From assembly GCA_964363685.1 (NCBI GenBank), contig CAYIJG010000063.1:1-5402 (forward strand): 5,402 nucleotides of DNA. Reading direction: 5' to 3'. The DNA is from XYD2-FULL-39-9 sp964363685 (GTDB lineage Bacteria; Patescibacteriota; Patescibacteriia; Magasanikbacterales; GWA2-37-8). Both the position numbers and the translations under genes were made by a program. Each line of letters starts with the position of its first letter. Within the stretch, counting starts at the first letter, position 1. This document shows, piece by piece, positions 1 to 5,402 of this stretch. The notes beneath the pieces are model-generated. The model made no database searches, was not told the origin of the DNA, and was given only the letters and a program-made list of their open reading frames with translations.

Positions 1-254
1 ATTGACGGCGATTTTAAACAAAGATGATGAAGCCCTGGGGCATCAAACTTATATTGATAGTTAATTATTTTAGCTTGAGCAATTAAAATTGCATAACCTT
101 CTGGACTAGCCCAACCAGCATGGTCATCTTTTCTTGAAACTTGTTTGTAGCCAAGCTCCTCAAAAATATCCGCGTAGAAAGAATAACTTTTTTTATAGTC
201 AGAAACCGCTAATTTTGTATGACCACATGGATCATACGGCATAAACTTAGGCAT
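1..254 (-). CDS. VOC (glyoxalase/bleomycin-resistance-like) family protein, partial
   Basis: This is the N-terminal part (84 full codons) of a gene that runs off the left edge, so its C-terminus is not visible. It begins MPKFMPYDPCGHTKLAVSDY and continues with a helix rich in Tyr and Phe (KKSYSFYADIFEELGYK). That is the usual opening of a vicinal-oxygen-chelate fold: a beta strand carrying a potential metal-ligand His (H12), then 'xxxSxxFYxxxFxxLGY'. A second strand with GLHHLCL at residues 74-80 marks the end of the first half-module. VOC proteins include glyoxalases, ring-cleaving dioxygenases and drug-binding resistance proteins; the substrate cannot be read from this fragment. The ATG at 254 is the first in-frame start, and a second ATG lies at residue 5. 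The gene follows the YgjP-type gene after 19 bases, so it is probably the last visible member of that operon. No Shine-Dalgarno sequence is seen. Confidence 0.8.
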   Translation of the reverse strand, partial: MPKFMPYDPCGHTKLAVSDYKKSYSFYADIFEELGYKQVSRKDDHAGWASPEGYAILIAQAKIINYQYKFDAPGLHHLCLKSPS

Positions 255-273
255 ATTATGATGACAGTTAAAA

Positions 274-843
274 TTAACCTAAACTTAACCCGTTTTTTCT
301 TAACTCTTTTCTAATTTTCAAATAGTCTGGCACGGTCTTGGCCACCAAACTCCAAAACCTCCGTGAATGATTCATCTCTGCCAAGTGGCACAGCTCATGC
401 ACTATAATATAATCACCCGCTCGTTCAGGCAACAAGGCAATCTTATAATTAAAGTTTATATTCCCCTGTCTGGAACAACTCCCCCACCTGGTTTTCTGGT
501 TTTTAATTGAGACCCGCTTCCACTTCAACCCATAAAACTTATTAAAATGTTCCATTTTCTGCCGAGCAATTTTCAAGGCTGTTGATTTATTTCTGATAAA
601 ATCTATTCTTGAACTTTTGATTTTTATCGGTTTTGGTATTGATACAAGCTGATCAATCTTATCCAGCACCCAACGTGATTTACGGATAATAAATTGCTCA
701 ATGGCTCTAATATTCAAAAAACTGGGCGCGGTCACAATCAACTCCCCGCCTGGATAGACGGCCAATCGTAAACTCCTAGACCTGCCACTTACTTTAAGTG
801 TATATTCCACGTTTCTTTGAAGAAGCTCTATGTTTTTTTGCAT
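274..843 (-). CDS. YgjP-type (DUF45/M48-like) zinc metallopeptidase-like protein
   Basis: This 189-residue protein matches the YgjP/DUF45 group of putative zinc hydrolases. The metal site is clear: HELCH at residues 149-153 (H149, E150, H153), with a third ligand candidate H159 in the AEMNHS segment, giving HExxH-x5-H. The family signature TRWGSCS lies at 118-124, before the short NINFNYKIALLP strand region. The N-terminal half has the usual 'RSRSLRLAVYPGGELIVTAP' beta segment. No signal peptide is evident, so it is probably cytoplasmic. The family is often called a metal-dependent hydrolase or protease, but its physiological substrate is uncertain. I chose the ATG at 843, five bases after the stop of the MBL gene. 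The frame also opens six codons further upstream at a TTG (861), which would overlap the MBL gene by 13 bases. Neither start has a convincing ribosome site. It is probably cotranscribed with the MBL gene. Confidence 0.88.
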   Translation of the reverse strand: MQKNIELLQRNVEYTLKVSGRSRSLRLAVYPGGELIVTAPSFLNIRAIEQFIIRKSRWVLDKIDQLVSIPKPIKIKSSRIDFIRNKSTALKIARQKMEHFNKFYGLKWKRVSIKNQKTRWGSCSRQGNINFNYKIALLPERAGDYIIVHELCHLAEMNHSRRFWSLVAKTVPDYLKIRKELRKNGLSLG

Positions 844-848
844 GAAAT

Positions 849-1634
849 TTATGGATACCAATTCAACAACTGCACATCAATACTCGGATTCCCCGCATTG
901 ACTAACTCTTTGAATTTATTTACATCACTGAGTCCGTCTTTGCCACGATAATGATATGGATACACTTGTTTTGGAGCAAACTCAAGCACCGCATCGGCCG
1001 CTTCATCAACAGTCATTGTATAGGGCAAATTCATCGGCACCAACGCGATATCAATATCTTTTAGCGCGCGCATTTCCGGAATACCAGCCGTATCTCCCGC
1101 CACATAGACACGCTTCCCATCTTTTTCCAACACATAACCATTACCCCTGCCTTTGGTATGAGGACTTTTTGGATCTTCAGGTAAATTGTACATCGGGATC
1201 GCTTCAATAGAAAATCCTTTTTGTGTGGTTTTTTCACCATTGGCCAAGACAACTGTTTTTTCTAACAATGCTGGCGTCAGCATATCAGCTACTGCCTTCG
1301 GCGCTACCAACACCGTATTGTCCCTCACAAGAGCCGAAAGCATTTCCACACTCAAATGATCACCGTGAATATCGGTAATCAAAATAATCACTGGCTCAAC
1401 TAGTTTTAGCTTGCTAAGATCGTCTACTTTACCAACCGGATCGGTATAGATAGCTTCTCCGCCCCAATTAAGTATGGCAGAAGCATGCGAGATTGGATGA
1501 ACAGTTACCGTACTTTTTTCCATAGACGGGATAGAATTTATTTCATCTGTTACCATAGAATTTCTCTTATTTATTAACATATAAACTCCGGCGCCTAACA
1601 CGATAACCACTATGATGATAAGTATGTTTTTCAT
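849..1634 (-). CDS. Membrane-anchored MBL-fold metallo-hydrolase, UlaG-like group
   Basis: This 261-residue protein has an N-terminal hydrophobic anchor (residues 4-20, then basic INKRN), so the catalytic domain probably faces outside the membrane or stays tethered after export. The rest is a metallo-beta-lactamase fold: VHPISHASAIL at 45-55, YTDPVG at 63-68, the metal motif TDIHGDH at 87-93 (H90, D92, H93), the bridging Asp in AGDTAG (D181) and a late His in YPYHYRG (H228). Asp88 stands where the classical HxHxDH motif has its first His. As I recall, this variant is common in the UlaG-like 'L-ascorbate-6-phosphate lactonase-like' branch, so it does not by itself indicate loss of activity. 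Family members hydrolyse lactones, phosphodiesters and other esters; the substrate here is unknown. The ATG at 1634 directly precedes the membrane anchor. It is the first gene after a 103-base intergenic region with promoter-like sites, and it leads into the YgjP-type gene. Confidence 0.88.
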   Translation of the reverse strand: MKNILIIIVVIVLGAGVYMLINKRNSMVTDEINSIPSMEKSTVTVHPISHASAILNWGGEAIYTDPVGKVDDLSKLKLVEPVIILITDIHGDHLSVEMLSALVRDNTVLVAPKAVADMLTPALLEKTVVLANGEKTTQKGFSIEAIPMYNLPEDPKSPHTKGRGNGYVLEKDGKRVYVAGDTAGIPEMRALKDIDIALVPMNLPYTMTVDEAADAVLEFAPKQVYPYHYRGKDGLSDVNKFKELVNAGNPSIDVQLLNWYP

Positions 1635-1637
1635 ATA

Positions 1638-1677
1638 CGAAATGAGTGAGATTATATCGTAGATATAATCGAAATGA
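1638..1677. repeat. Perfect inverted repeat flanked by 8-base direct repeats (operator-like)
   Basis: The arms GATTATATC (1650-1658) and GATATAATC (1662-1670) are exact reverse complements separated by GTA. The octamer CGAAATGA occurs in direct orientation at 1638-1645 and again at 1670-1677, with starts 32 bases apart, about three helical turns. The block lies directly upstream of the MBL start codon. It could be a repressor site or a 5'-leader hairpin. There is no GC-rich stem or U-tract, so an intrinsic terminator is unlikely. Confidence 0.5.
1651..1656 (-). promoter_or_regulatory. Candidate -10 element (TATAAT) for the MBL gene
   Basis: A perfect TATAAT hexamer reads on the minus strand 17 bases upstream of the MBL start codon and would give a leader of about 10 bases. 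No good -35 hexamer sits 16-18 bases further upstream. The hexamer lies inside one arm of the inverted repeat at 1650-1670, so a protein bound to the repeat would cover it. Because the region is very AT-rich, a chance match is possible. Confidence 0.35.
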
Positions 1678-1702
1678 ATAAATAAATTTTTCTATACTTA
1701 AA

Positions 1703-1731
1703 ATAGTATCACACGGACTTGGTGGTGGCAA
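1703..1731 (-). promoter_or_regulatory. Candidate sigma-70-type promoter for the MBL gene
   Basis: On the minus strand TTGCCA (1726-1731, five of six to the -35 consensus) is followed after exactly 17 bases by TACTAT (1703-1708, four of six to the -10 consensus). A TGn extended -10 motif (TGA, 1709-1711) sits directly before it. Transcription would begin near 1696 and leave a leader of about 60 bases containing the inverted repeat. The position, just after the exporter stop codon, fits a promoter for the MBL, YgjP and VOC genes. It is predicted by eye only. Confidence 0.4.
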
Positions 1732-1737
1732 ACTAAT

Positions 1738-3513
1738 CTACACAAACTCCCCCGATTGATGGCTCCATAATTTAGCGTAAATTCCTTCTTGTTGAATAAG
1801 CTGATCATGTGTGCCGTCCTGCACTACCTTGCCATGATCGAGCACAATAATTCTATCCAAGTTTTTTATCGTAGACAATCTATGCGCAATCACCAATGCA
1901 GTTTTGTTTTTCATGAGTTTCTGCAAACCGTCCTGAATATATTTTTCAGATTCTGAATCAAGCGAACTAGTAGCTTCGTCCAGCACCAGTAGTGGCGAAT
2001 TCTTTATCAAGGCTCTGGCAATAGCCACGCGCTGACGCTGACCACCGGACAGCTTTATGCCACGTTCACCCACCAGCGTTTGGTATCCCTGTGGCAACTT
2101 AACAATAAACTCATGGGCATGCGCAATCTTGGCCGCCTGAACAACTTCCTTTTCACTAGCACGCTCATCTCCATAGCCAATGTTTTCTAATAACGTTCGA
2201 TGAAATAATAATGGTTCTTGAGGCACATAAGCAATCGCTTCTCTTAGAGACGCCTGTGTCACATTTTTAATATCTTGCCCGTCAATTGTAATCTGTCCAG
2301 ATTGCATATCAATAAATCGAAGAAGTAGCCGAGTAATAGTAGTTTTTCCACTACCACTAACTCCTACCAAACCAACTTTTTGATTGGCTTTAATATCAAG
2401 ATTAAAATCTTTTAAAAAATAAGACTTACCTTGACCGTCGTGATAATTAAAATTAACTCCTGAAAACTGCACCCGACCATTAACCACTTTTAATTTTTTA
2501 GCGCTGGACACATCTTGCACTTTCGGTGAAGCTAAAAATAAATCAGTAAATTCAGCGGCTTCACTAATTGACGATTCAATGTCCCTATAGACATGGTTAA
2601 TATCCCAAAAAATACGTGTAATAATTGCATAATATGTAAAAATAACTAACATTGCCCCCGATTCTAAATTAAGTTTTTGAGCAAAAATAATCGTAAAAAC
2701 AAGACCAATCACATTTGTTGCGACGTATAGAGGTGAAATCACCGTGTCAAATCTAAAATTCTGAAAATTGGCAGCCTTTTTAATTTTAAAGGTAAAATCA
2801 TTAACATACTCATCATAAATTTTACTTTCTTGTTTCTCTTTAGCAAAAGATTTAATTGCTAACATATTTGTGAGGGCGTCGGCCAATCTACCTACCATCC
2901 TACTAGAAGCAACGTGTCTAGCAATAACAAGTTTAGCCCGACGACGAATAATAGGAATCGCGATAATCACCACTAAAATTAAACAGACAATCAAAATAAT
3001 TGGAATCCACGGGGAATACCGCCACAAAATAATTACTGCAAATATTATAGGGAAAATCTGCGAAAAAACATTGAAACTAATGGTTTCGGTAAAGATATCA
3101 AAACCCTTAGCAAAAGCAAAGGCTTTTTTGGTCAACGAACCAACAAAGTTATCACTATAAAAATCATAATCTCGCTCACTTAAATGATTGAAGGCTTCTT
3201 TATTCAAAGTACCCATTCCATCTGCTTTAAGTTGGGCTAAAAAATATGCTCCGATTCGCCAAAATATCTCACCCAACAGCCACAGTCCCGCAAACAGACC
3301 AACGTAGCCTCCGATACTAGTAAGAGAAATAACTTTTTGAGATGCATATAAATTTATCAACTTGGCCACAATAAGTGGCGGTACAAAAAAGACAAAAATA
3401 TTGCCAATAGCCGGTATGGTGAAAGCAAAAAACGTCTGCCAAGGATGGGCTTTATATTGTTGCCAATAGTCATGCAAAACCTGGCGAACGGCTGGGGAAA
3501 ATTTTATTTTCAT
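1738..3513 (-). CDS. ABC exporter half-transporter (fused permease and ATPase)
   Basis: This 591-residue protein has the standard exporter layout: a transmembrane domain at about residues 25-325 with roughly six helices (strongest at 28-54, 66-94, 150-190 and 258-300), then a nucleotide-binding domain from about 347. All ATPase motifs are intact: A-loop Tyr357, Walker A GVSGSGKTT (384-392), Q-loop Gln432 in PQEPLLF, signature LSGGQ (488-492), Walker B LLVLDEA (508-514, catalytic Glu513) and H-loop His544. It should work in the inner membrane as a dimer, most simply a homodimer because no second half-transporter is visible. Members of this class move lipids, peptides or drugs outward; the substrate cannot be told from sequence alone. 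The ATG at 3513 overlaps the stop of the small membrane-protein gene (ATGA), with AAGGA three bases upstream, closer than usual. This implies translational coupling with that gene. Confidence 0.95.
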   Translation of the reverse strand: MKIKFSPAVRQVLHDYWQQYKAHPWQTFFAFTIPAIGNIFVFFVPPLIVAKLINLYASQKVISLTSIGGYVGLFAGLWLLGEIFWRIGAYFLAQLKADGMGTLNKEAFNHLSERDYDFYSDNFVGSLTKKAFAFAKGFDIFTETISFNVFSQIFPIIFAVIILWRYSPWIPIILIVCLILVVIIAIPIIRRRAKLVIARHVASSRMVGRLADALTNMLAIKSFAKEKQESKIYDEYVNDFTFKIKKAANFQNFRFDTVISPLYVATNVIGLVFTIIFAQKLNLESGAMLVIFTYYAIITRIFWDINHVYRDIESSISEAAEFTDLFLASPKVQDVSSAKKLKVVNGRVQFSGVNFNYHDGQGKSYFLKDFNLDIKANQKVGLVGVSGSGKTTITRLLLRFIDMQSGQITIDGQDIKNVTQASLREAIAYVPQEPLLFHRTLLENIGYGDERASEKEVVQAAKIAHAHEFIVKLPQGYQTLVGERGIKLSGGQRQRVAIARALIKNSPLLVLDEATSSLDSESEKYIQDGLQKLMKNKTALVIAHRLSTIKNLDRIIVLDHGKVVQDGTHDQLIQQEGIYAKLWSHQSGEFV

Positions 3514-3788
3514 AAATCCTTATCTTTATACGACTTGATCCACAATTTCTTAAAAAATGCGACTGAAAGTGTTGAAATCAGAAAACCCGTGGCTGGAACA
3601 ATCGCATTTACAAATGGTTTTGGTAACCGAGCAAAATAAAAAAATAATACAATGACTACGTATGTTAAAAGAGCGACAATAACTTTTCTGGCCAAACTTG
3701 TTTCCCAGGCCTTATCTAACTCCACACGTTTATTGCGCTCTTTTATCTCTAACAAATCTTTTTTAATTTGTTCTATTTCCTCTAACAT
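3510..3788 (-). CDS. Small two-helix membrane protein with charged N-terminal coiled coil
   Basis: This 92-residue protein has no function that I can name. Residues 1-27 are a highly charged amphipathic helix (EEIEQIKKDLLEIKERNKR), probably a short coiled coil in the cytoplasm. It is followed by the segment DKAWETSLARK. Two hydrophobic segments follow at about 34-53 (VIVALLTYVVIVLFFYF) and 58-79, with a Pro-rich turn RLPKPF between them. The basic tail KKLWIKSYKDKDL suggests that both ends are cytoplasmic. From memory, similar short proteins with the ERNKRVE...KAWE...ARK pattern occur in Patescibacteria genomes as conserved hypotheticals; I cannot verify this here. The gene begins six bases after the EVE gene and ends in a 4-base overlap with the ABC exporter. 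This favours coordinated synthesis and perhaps a physical partnership with the exporter, which remains an inference. Confidence 0.85.
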   Translation of the reverse strand: MLEEIEQIKKDLLEIKERNKRVELDKAWETSLARKVIVALLTYVVIVLFFYFARLPKPFVNAIVPATGFLISTLSVAFFKKLWIKSYKDKDL

Positions 3789-3794
3789 ATAAAT

Positions 3795-4241
3795 TTAAGA
3801 AAGCTTTTTCAGAATATATTCAAAATGTTTTACCGAGACGGGCTGCACCGAAAGCCGGGGCGCCTGGGCTAGCACCATGCCGCCAAGCACCGGGTCATTC
3901 TTGATCTCGGCAAGTGTCATTCCCTTTATAAATTTTCTCATGAATGCGATATCCACCAGCTGCCACTTCGGATTTTCTTTGGTACTTGATACGTCATAAT
4001 AATCACTCTTTTTATCAAACTGTATCGGATCGTCGTACGCTTCGCTTGCAACCTTGCCGATACCAACAATCTGTTTCTCATCGCCAGTGTGATAAATAAA
4101 TACCAAATTTCCTTTTTTCATTTGCCGCATATGATTACGTGCGACAAAATTGCGCACGCCTGACCAGGGCTCACGCTTTTTCTTCGCCAAATCATCAATC
4201 GAAAACTCTTCAGGTTCTGTTTTGAGAAGCCAACAATTCAC
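3795..4241 (-). CDS. EVE-domain (PUA-like, thymocyte nuclear protein 1 type) protein
   Basis: This 148-residue protein is essentially one complete EVE domain. It begins MNCWLLKTEPEEFSIDDL and continues with W26-SGVRNFVARNHMRQMKKG and VFIYHTG (47-53). These are the conserved blocks of the family, which has a PUA-like fold and binds modified bases in nucleic acids in characterised members. The later part (IVGIGKVASEAYDDP, the WQLVDIAF strand and GGMVLAQAPRLSVQPVS) also matches. It is predicted to be a soluble cytoplasmic protein. I chose GTG at 4241 as the start: it places the conserved NCWLLKTEP at the N-terminus, as in relatives, and lies 13 bases after the preceding VOC stop. The frame stays open upstream to 4418, but that stretch reads across the VOC gene in another frame and has no family resemblance. 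No Shine-Dalgarno sequence is evident. It sits inside the tspO-to-exporter run. Confidence 0.9.
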   Translation of the reverse strand: MNCWLLKTEPEEFSIDDLAKKKREPWSGVRNFVARNHMRQMKKGNLVFIYHTGDEKQIVGIGKVASEAYDDPIQFDKKSDYYDVSSTKENPKWQLVDIAFMRKFIKGMTLAEIKNDPVLGGMVLAQAPRLSVQPVSVKHFEYILKKLS

Positions 4242-4254
4242 AACTTGTTCATTA

Positions 4255-4683
4255 TTACTTATTCTTTGAATCAAACTCCACCATCCATTCAATCCCAAAT
4301 TTGTCTCTAAACATGCCAAAGTATGAACCCCACGGACTGTCGGCAATCGGCATTTCAACTGTACCGCCCATAGAAAGTCCGTTGAATAATCTATCCGCTT
4401 CTTCTTTGCTTTCTGCACTTATTGATATTTTAGATCTGTTTTCGTTTTCATTTACTCGCCCCATGCTTTCTGGGATGTCATTGGCAATTAAAATGTTTGT
4501 GCCAATAGGCAAGGCAATAAAAAATATTTTATTGGCATCGTGTTAAGCAACTGGAAATTCAGGGCTAGACAGGTCCTTGAGACGAGTAATCTTTGTGAAC
4601 TCTCCGCCAAAAACTGATTTATAAAAATTGAATGCTTCTTCGGCATTTCCGTTGAAGTTAATCCATGGATTGATGGTTGTCAT
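4255..4683 (-). pseudogene. PhnB-like VOC family gene interrupted by an in-frame TAA
   Basis: Read in one frame from the ATG at 4683, this is a full-length 142-codon VOC protein of the PhnB / 3-demethylubiquinone-methyltransferase-like type, except that codon 47 is TAA (4543-4545). Before the stop the sequence is typical of the family: MTTINPWINFNGNAEEAFNF, then YKSVFGGEF and LSSPEFPVA. After it, still in frame, come HDANKIFFIALPIGTNILIA, SISAESKEEADRLFNGL and WGSYFGMFRDKFGIEWMVEF. Relatives usually have Glu, Gln or another polar residue at this point; GAA or CAA would need one base change. The normal length, intact frame and conserved downstream half indicate a recent nonsense mutation or a base-calling error. 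Restart is possible only at weak sites such as TTG (4512, codon 58) or Met74, and would drop the first strands of the fold. The gene starts two bases after the tspO stop, so it lies inside the operon. Its enzymatic role, if any, is unknown. Confidence 0.85.
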
Positions 4684-4685
4684 AG

Positions 4686-5117
4686 TTAGTAATTAAGTTT
4701 CGTTATGGTAATTTGCAACACTGTCGCAAACAATACCCACAAAAGATACGGGATGTTGGCATAGATAATCCAAGCATACGTTGGCGCTCCGGTTTCAATA
4801 TGAATCTTGAGTCCAAAAAAGTACAAAGCGACAAGCGCCCACACGAGCGTGCCCAGGACAAGAATGATATCAACCGAGGCCAAGAGATTGTTTTTGAGTC
4901 CAAATTGGATGGGTGTGAATGCGAAATTAAAAAGTAGATTGAGTGCAAAAGGCAAGGCCACAATCCACGGAATTTTGCCGGCAAATGCCTTATAAAACAC
5001 GGTGCCAAAAGAAACGGCAATAACCACATACAGTACCGTCCACACTGGCCCAAAAAGCCAGCTCGGTGGAGCCCAGGAAGGTTTGATTAGTGTTTGATAC
5101 CAAGTGTAGGTGGGCAT
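4686..5117 (-). CDS. tspO: TspO/MBR (tryptophan-rich sensory protein) family membrane protein
   Basis: This 143-residue protein matches the TspO/peripheral benzodiazepine receptor family. The opening WYQTLIKPSWAPPSWLFGP (6-24), followed by VWTVLY, is the most diagnostic block. The C-terminal block IPYLLWVLFATVLQ (122-135) matches the fifth helix. Five hydrophobic segments are seen, at about 20-42, 49-66, 77-103, 112-118 merging into 122-139, as expected for the family, although the boundaries are approximate. TspO proteins bind porphyrins, haem-related molecules and sterols in the membrane and are linked to stress responses; the ligand here is unknown. The third-helix entry reads NLLFNFAFTPIQFGLKN instead of the Trp-containing NxxWSxxFF of classical members, so this is a divergent branch. 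The ATG at 5117 gives the expected N-terminus. It is the first gene of the run leading to the exporter and is followed after two bases by the broken VOC gene. Confidence 0.92.
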   Translation of the reverse strand: MPTYTWYQTLIKPSWAPPSWLFGPVWTVLYVVIAVSFGTVFYKAFAGKIPWIVALPFALNLLFNFAFTPIQFGLKNNLLASVDIILVLGTLVWALVALYFFGLKIHIETGAPTYAWIIYANIPYLLWVLFATVLQITITKLNY

Positions 5118-5123
5118 AGTTTC

Positions 5124-5132
5124 ATTTTAACA
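5124..5132 (-). promoter_or_regulatory. Candidate extended -10 promoter for tspO
   Basis: TGT followed by TAAAAT reads on the minus strand (5124-5132): a TGn extension plus a hexamer matching five of six consensus bases. No good -35 is seen at the usual distance. The hexamer ends six bases before the tspO ATG, so the expected first transcribed base is about the A of the start codon. This would make the message leaderless, consistent with the absence of a ribosome site there. It is predicted by eye in an AT-rich gap. Confidence 0.4.
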
Positions 5133-5184
5133 TTTTTTCTAAAAAATCCTTATTGCAGTCTTTTGCAAAATGTTAGTATGCTGA

Positions 5185-5402
5185 TTATTTGAATGGTTTG
5201 ACGTCCAATCTTTCAATTCCATGTTCACTTGCCTCATCTGCCCATTTATCTATACATTCGTAGAGTTTATTAAATCTCTCATCTTGAGTCATGTGCAATA
5301 TTTCATCCTCTGAATACCGTTTATAAAAATCGCGTTCGCCGAGGCGATCAATAAGTTCATCCCAAAACGTCTCTTCGTCATACTCATCATGAATCTCATG
5401 AA
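5185..5402 (-). CDS. Acidic protein of unknown function, C-terminal part
   Basis: An open frame enters from the right edge and ends at TAA (5185-5187), giving 71 visible residues. I do not recognise the family. The visible part is soluble and strongly acidic (23 Asp/Glu against 10 Lys/Arg) and looks helical, with segments such as EETFWDELIDRLGERDFYKR, then DERFNKLYECIDKWADEASE, ending in RLDVKPFK. No transmembrane segment or catalytic motif is seen, and the single Cys is not part of a motif. The amino-acid composition and regular amphipathic spacing argue for a real gene rather than a chance frame, and the other frames in this stretch show no comparable protein. Its start lies outside the window. 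A 67-base gap separates it from tspO, so it may be in a separate transcription unit. Confidence 0.65.
   Translation of the reverse strand, partial: HEIHDEYDEETFWDELIDRLGERDFYKRYSEDEILHMTQDERFNKLYECIDKWADEASEHGIERLDVKPFK

Noticed and set aside
844..861. TTG start (861) for the YgjP-type gene
   Set aside because: It would add six residues and overlap the MBL gene. The ATG at 843, five bases after the MBL stop, is simpler. It cannot be fully excluded.
956..1252. Plus- and minus-strand frames inside the MBL gene
   Set aside because: They have no family resemblance and lie wholly within a well-supported gene, so they are shadow frames.
1694..1709. Possible terminator after the ABC exporter (ATACT/AGTAT stem)
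   Set aside because: The stem has five pairs, mostly A-T, and no clean U-tract follows on the minus strand. It also overlaps the candidate -10 element.
2870..3160. Plus-strand frame of 96 codons opposite the ABC exporter
   Set aside because: It is antisense to the transmembrane domain and its low-complexity Ile/Lys/Thr-rich product is typical of a shadow frame.
4242..4418. N-terminal extension of the EVE frame giving a 207-residue protein
   Set aside because: It reads through the well-conserved C-terminal half of the VOC gene in a different frame and resembles no EVE N-terminus. The conserved domain begins at the GTG at 4241.
4703..5053. Alternative frames on both strands within tspO
   Set aside because: The TspO frame has clear family motifs. 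The others show no domain and are explained by overlap with it.
5141..5168. Possible intrinsic terminator after the gene at 5185-5402 (TTGCA/TGCAA stem, later T-run)
   Set aside because: The stem has only five pairs, and the T-run does not follow it directly. The T-run itself forms an A/T palindrome with the adjacent A-run, which is common in AT-rich gaps.

Overview
This is an AT-rich bacterial window with every recognisable gene on the minus strand, so genes are read from high to low coordinates. Gene content and packing suggest a small-genome lineage such as Patescibacteria/CPR: a short two-helix membrane protein of a type I associate with such genomes, a half-size ABC exporter, TspO, EVE, metallo-beta-lactamase (MBL) fold and YgjP-type proteins, very short gaps and few Shine-Dalgarno sites. 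That placement is an inference; no rRNA or other marker gene is present.

Right-hand part (5402 to 1738, minus strand). An acidic protein of unknown function enters from the right edge and ends at 5185. After a 67-base gap with a plausible extended -10 promoter comes a tight run: tspO-like gene, 2-base gap, PhnB-like VOC gene broken by an in-frame TAA, 13-base gap, EVE-domain gene starting at GTG, 6-base gap, a 92-residue membrane protein, and a 591-residue ABC exporter joined to it by a 4-base ATGA overlap. The spacing implies one transcription unit.

Left-hand part (1737 to 1, minus strand). A 103-base intergenic region carries candidate promoters and a perfect 9+9 bp inverted repeat flanked by 8-base direct repeats. 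It precedes a membrane-anchored MBL-fold hydrolase of the UlaG-like group, then a YgjP-type zinc metallopeptidase-like protein and, after 19 bases, a second VOC protein cut by the left edge.

The genes do not form an obvious pathway. TspO, VOC, EVE, exporter and MBL proteins are compatible with small-molecule or stress handling, but nothing in the sequence proves a shared function. No CRISPR array, insertion sequence, RNA gene or clearly new system was found. The strongest anomalies are the single nonsense codon in an otherwise intact VOC gene and the repeat-rich region upstream of the MBL gene.
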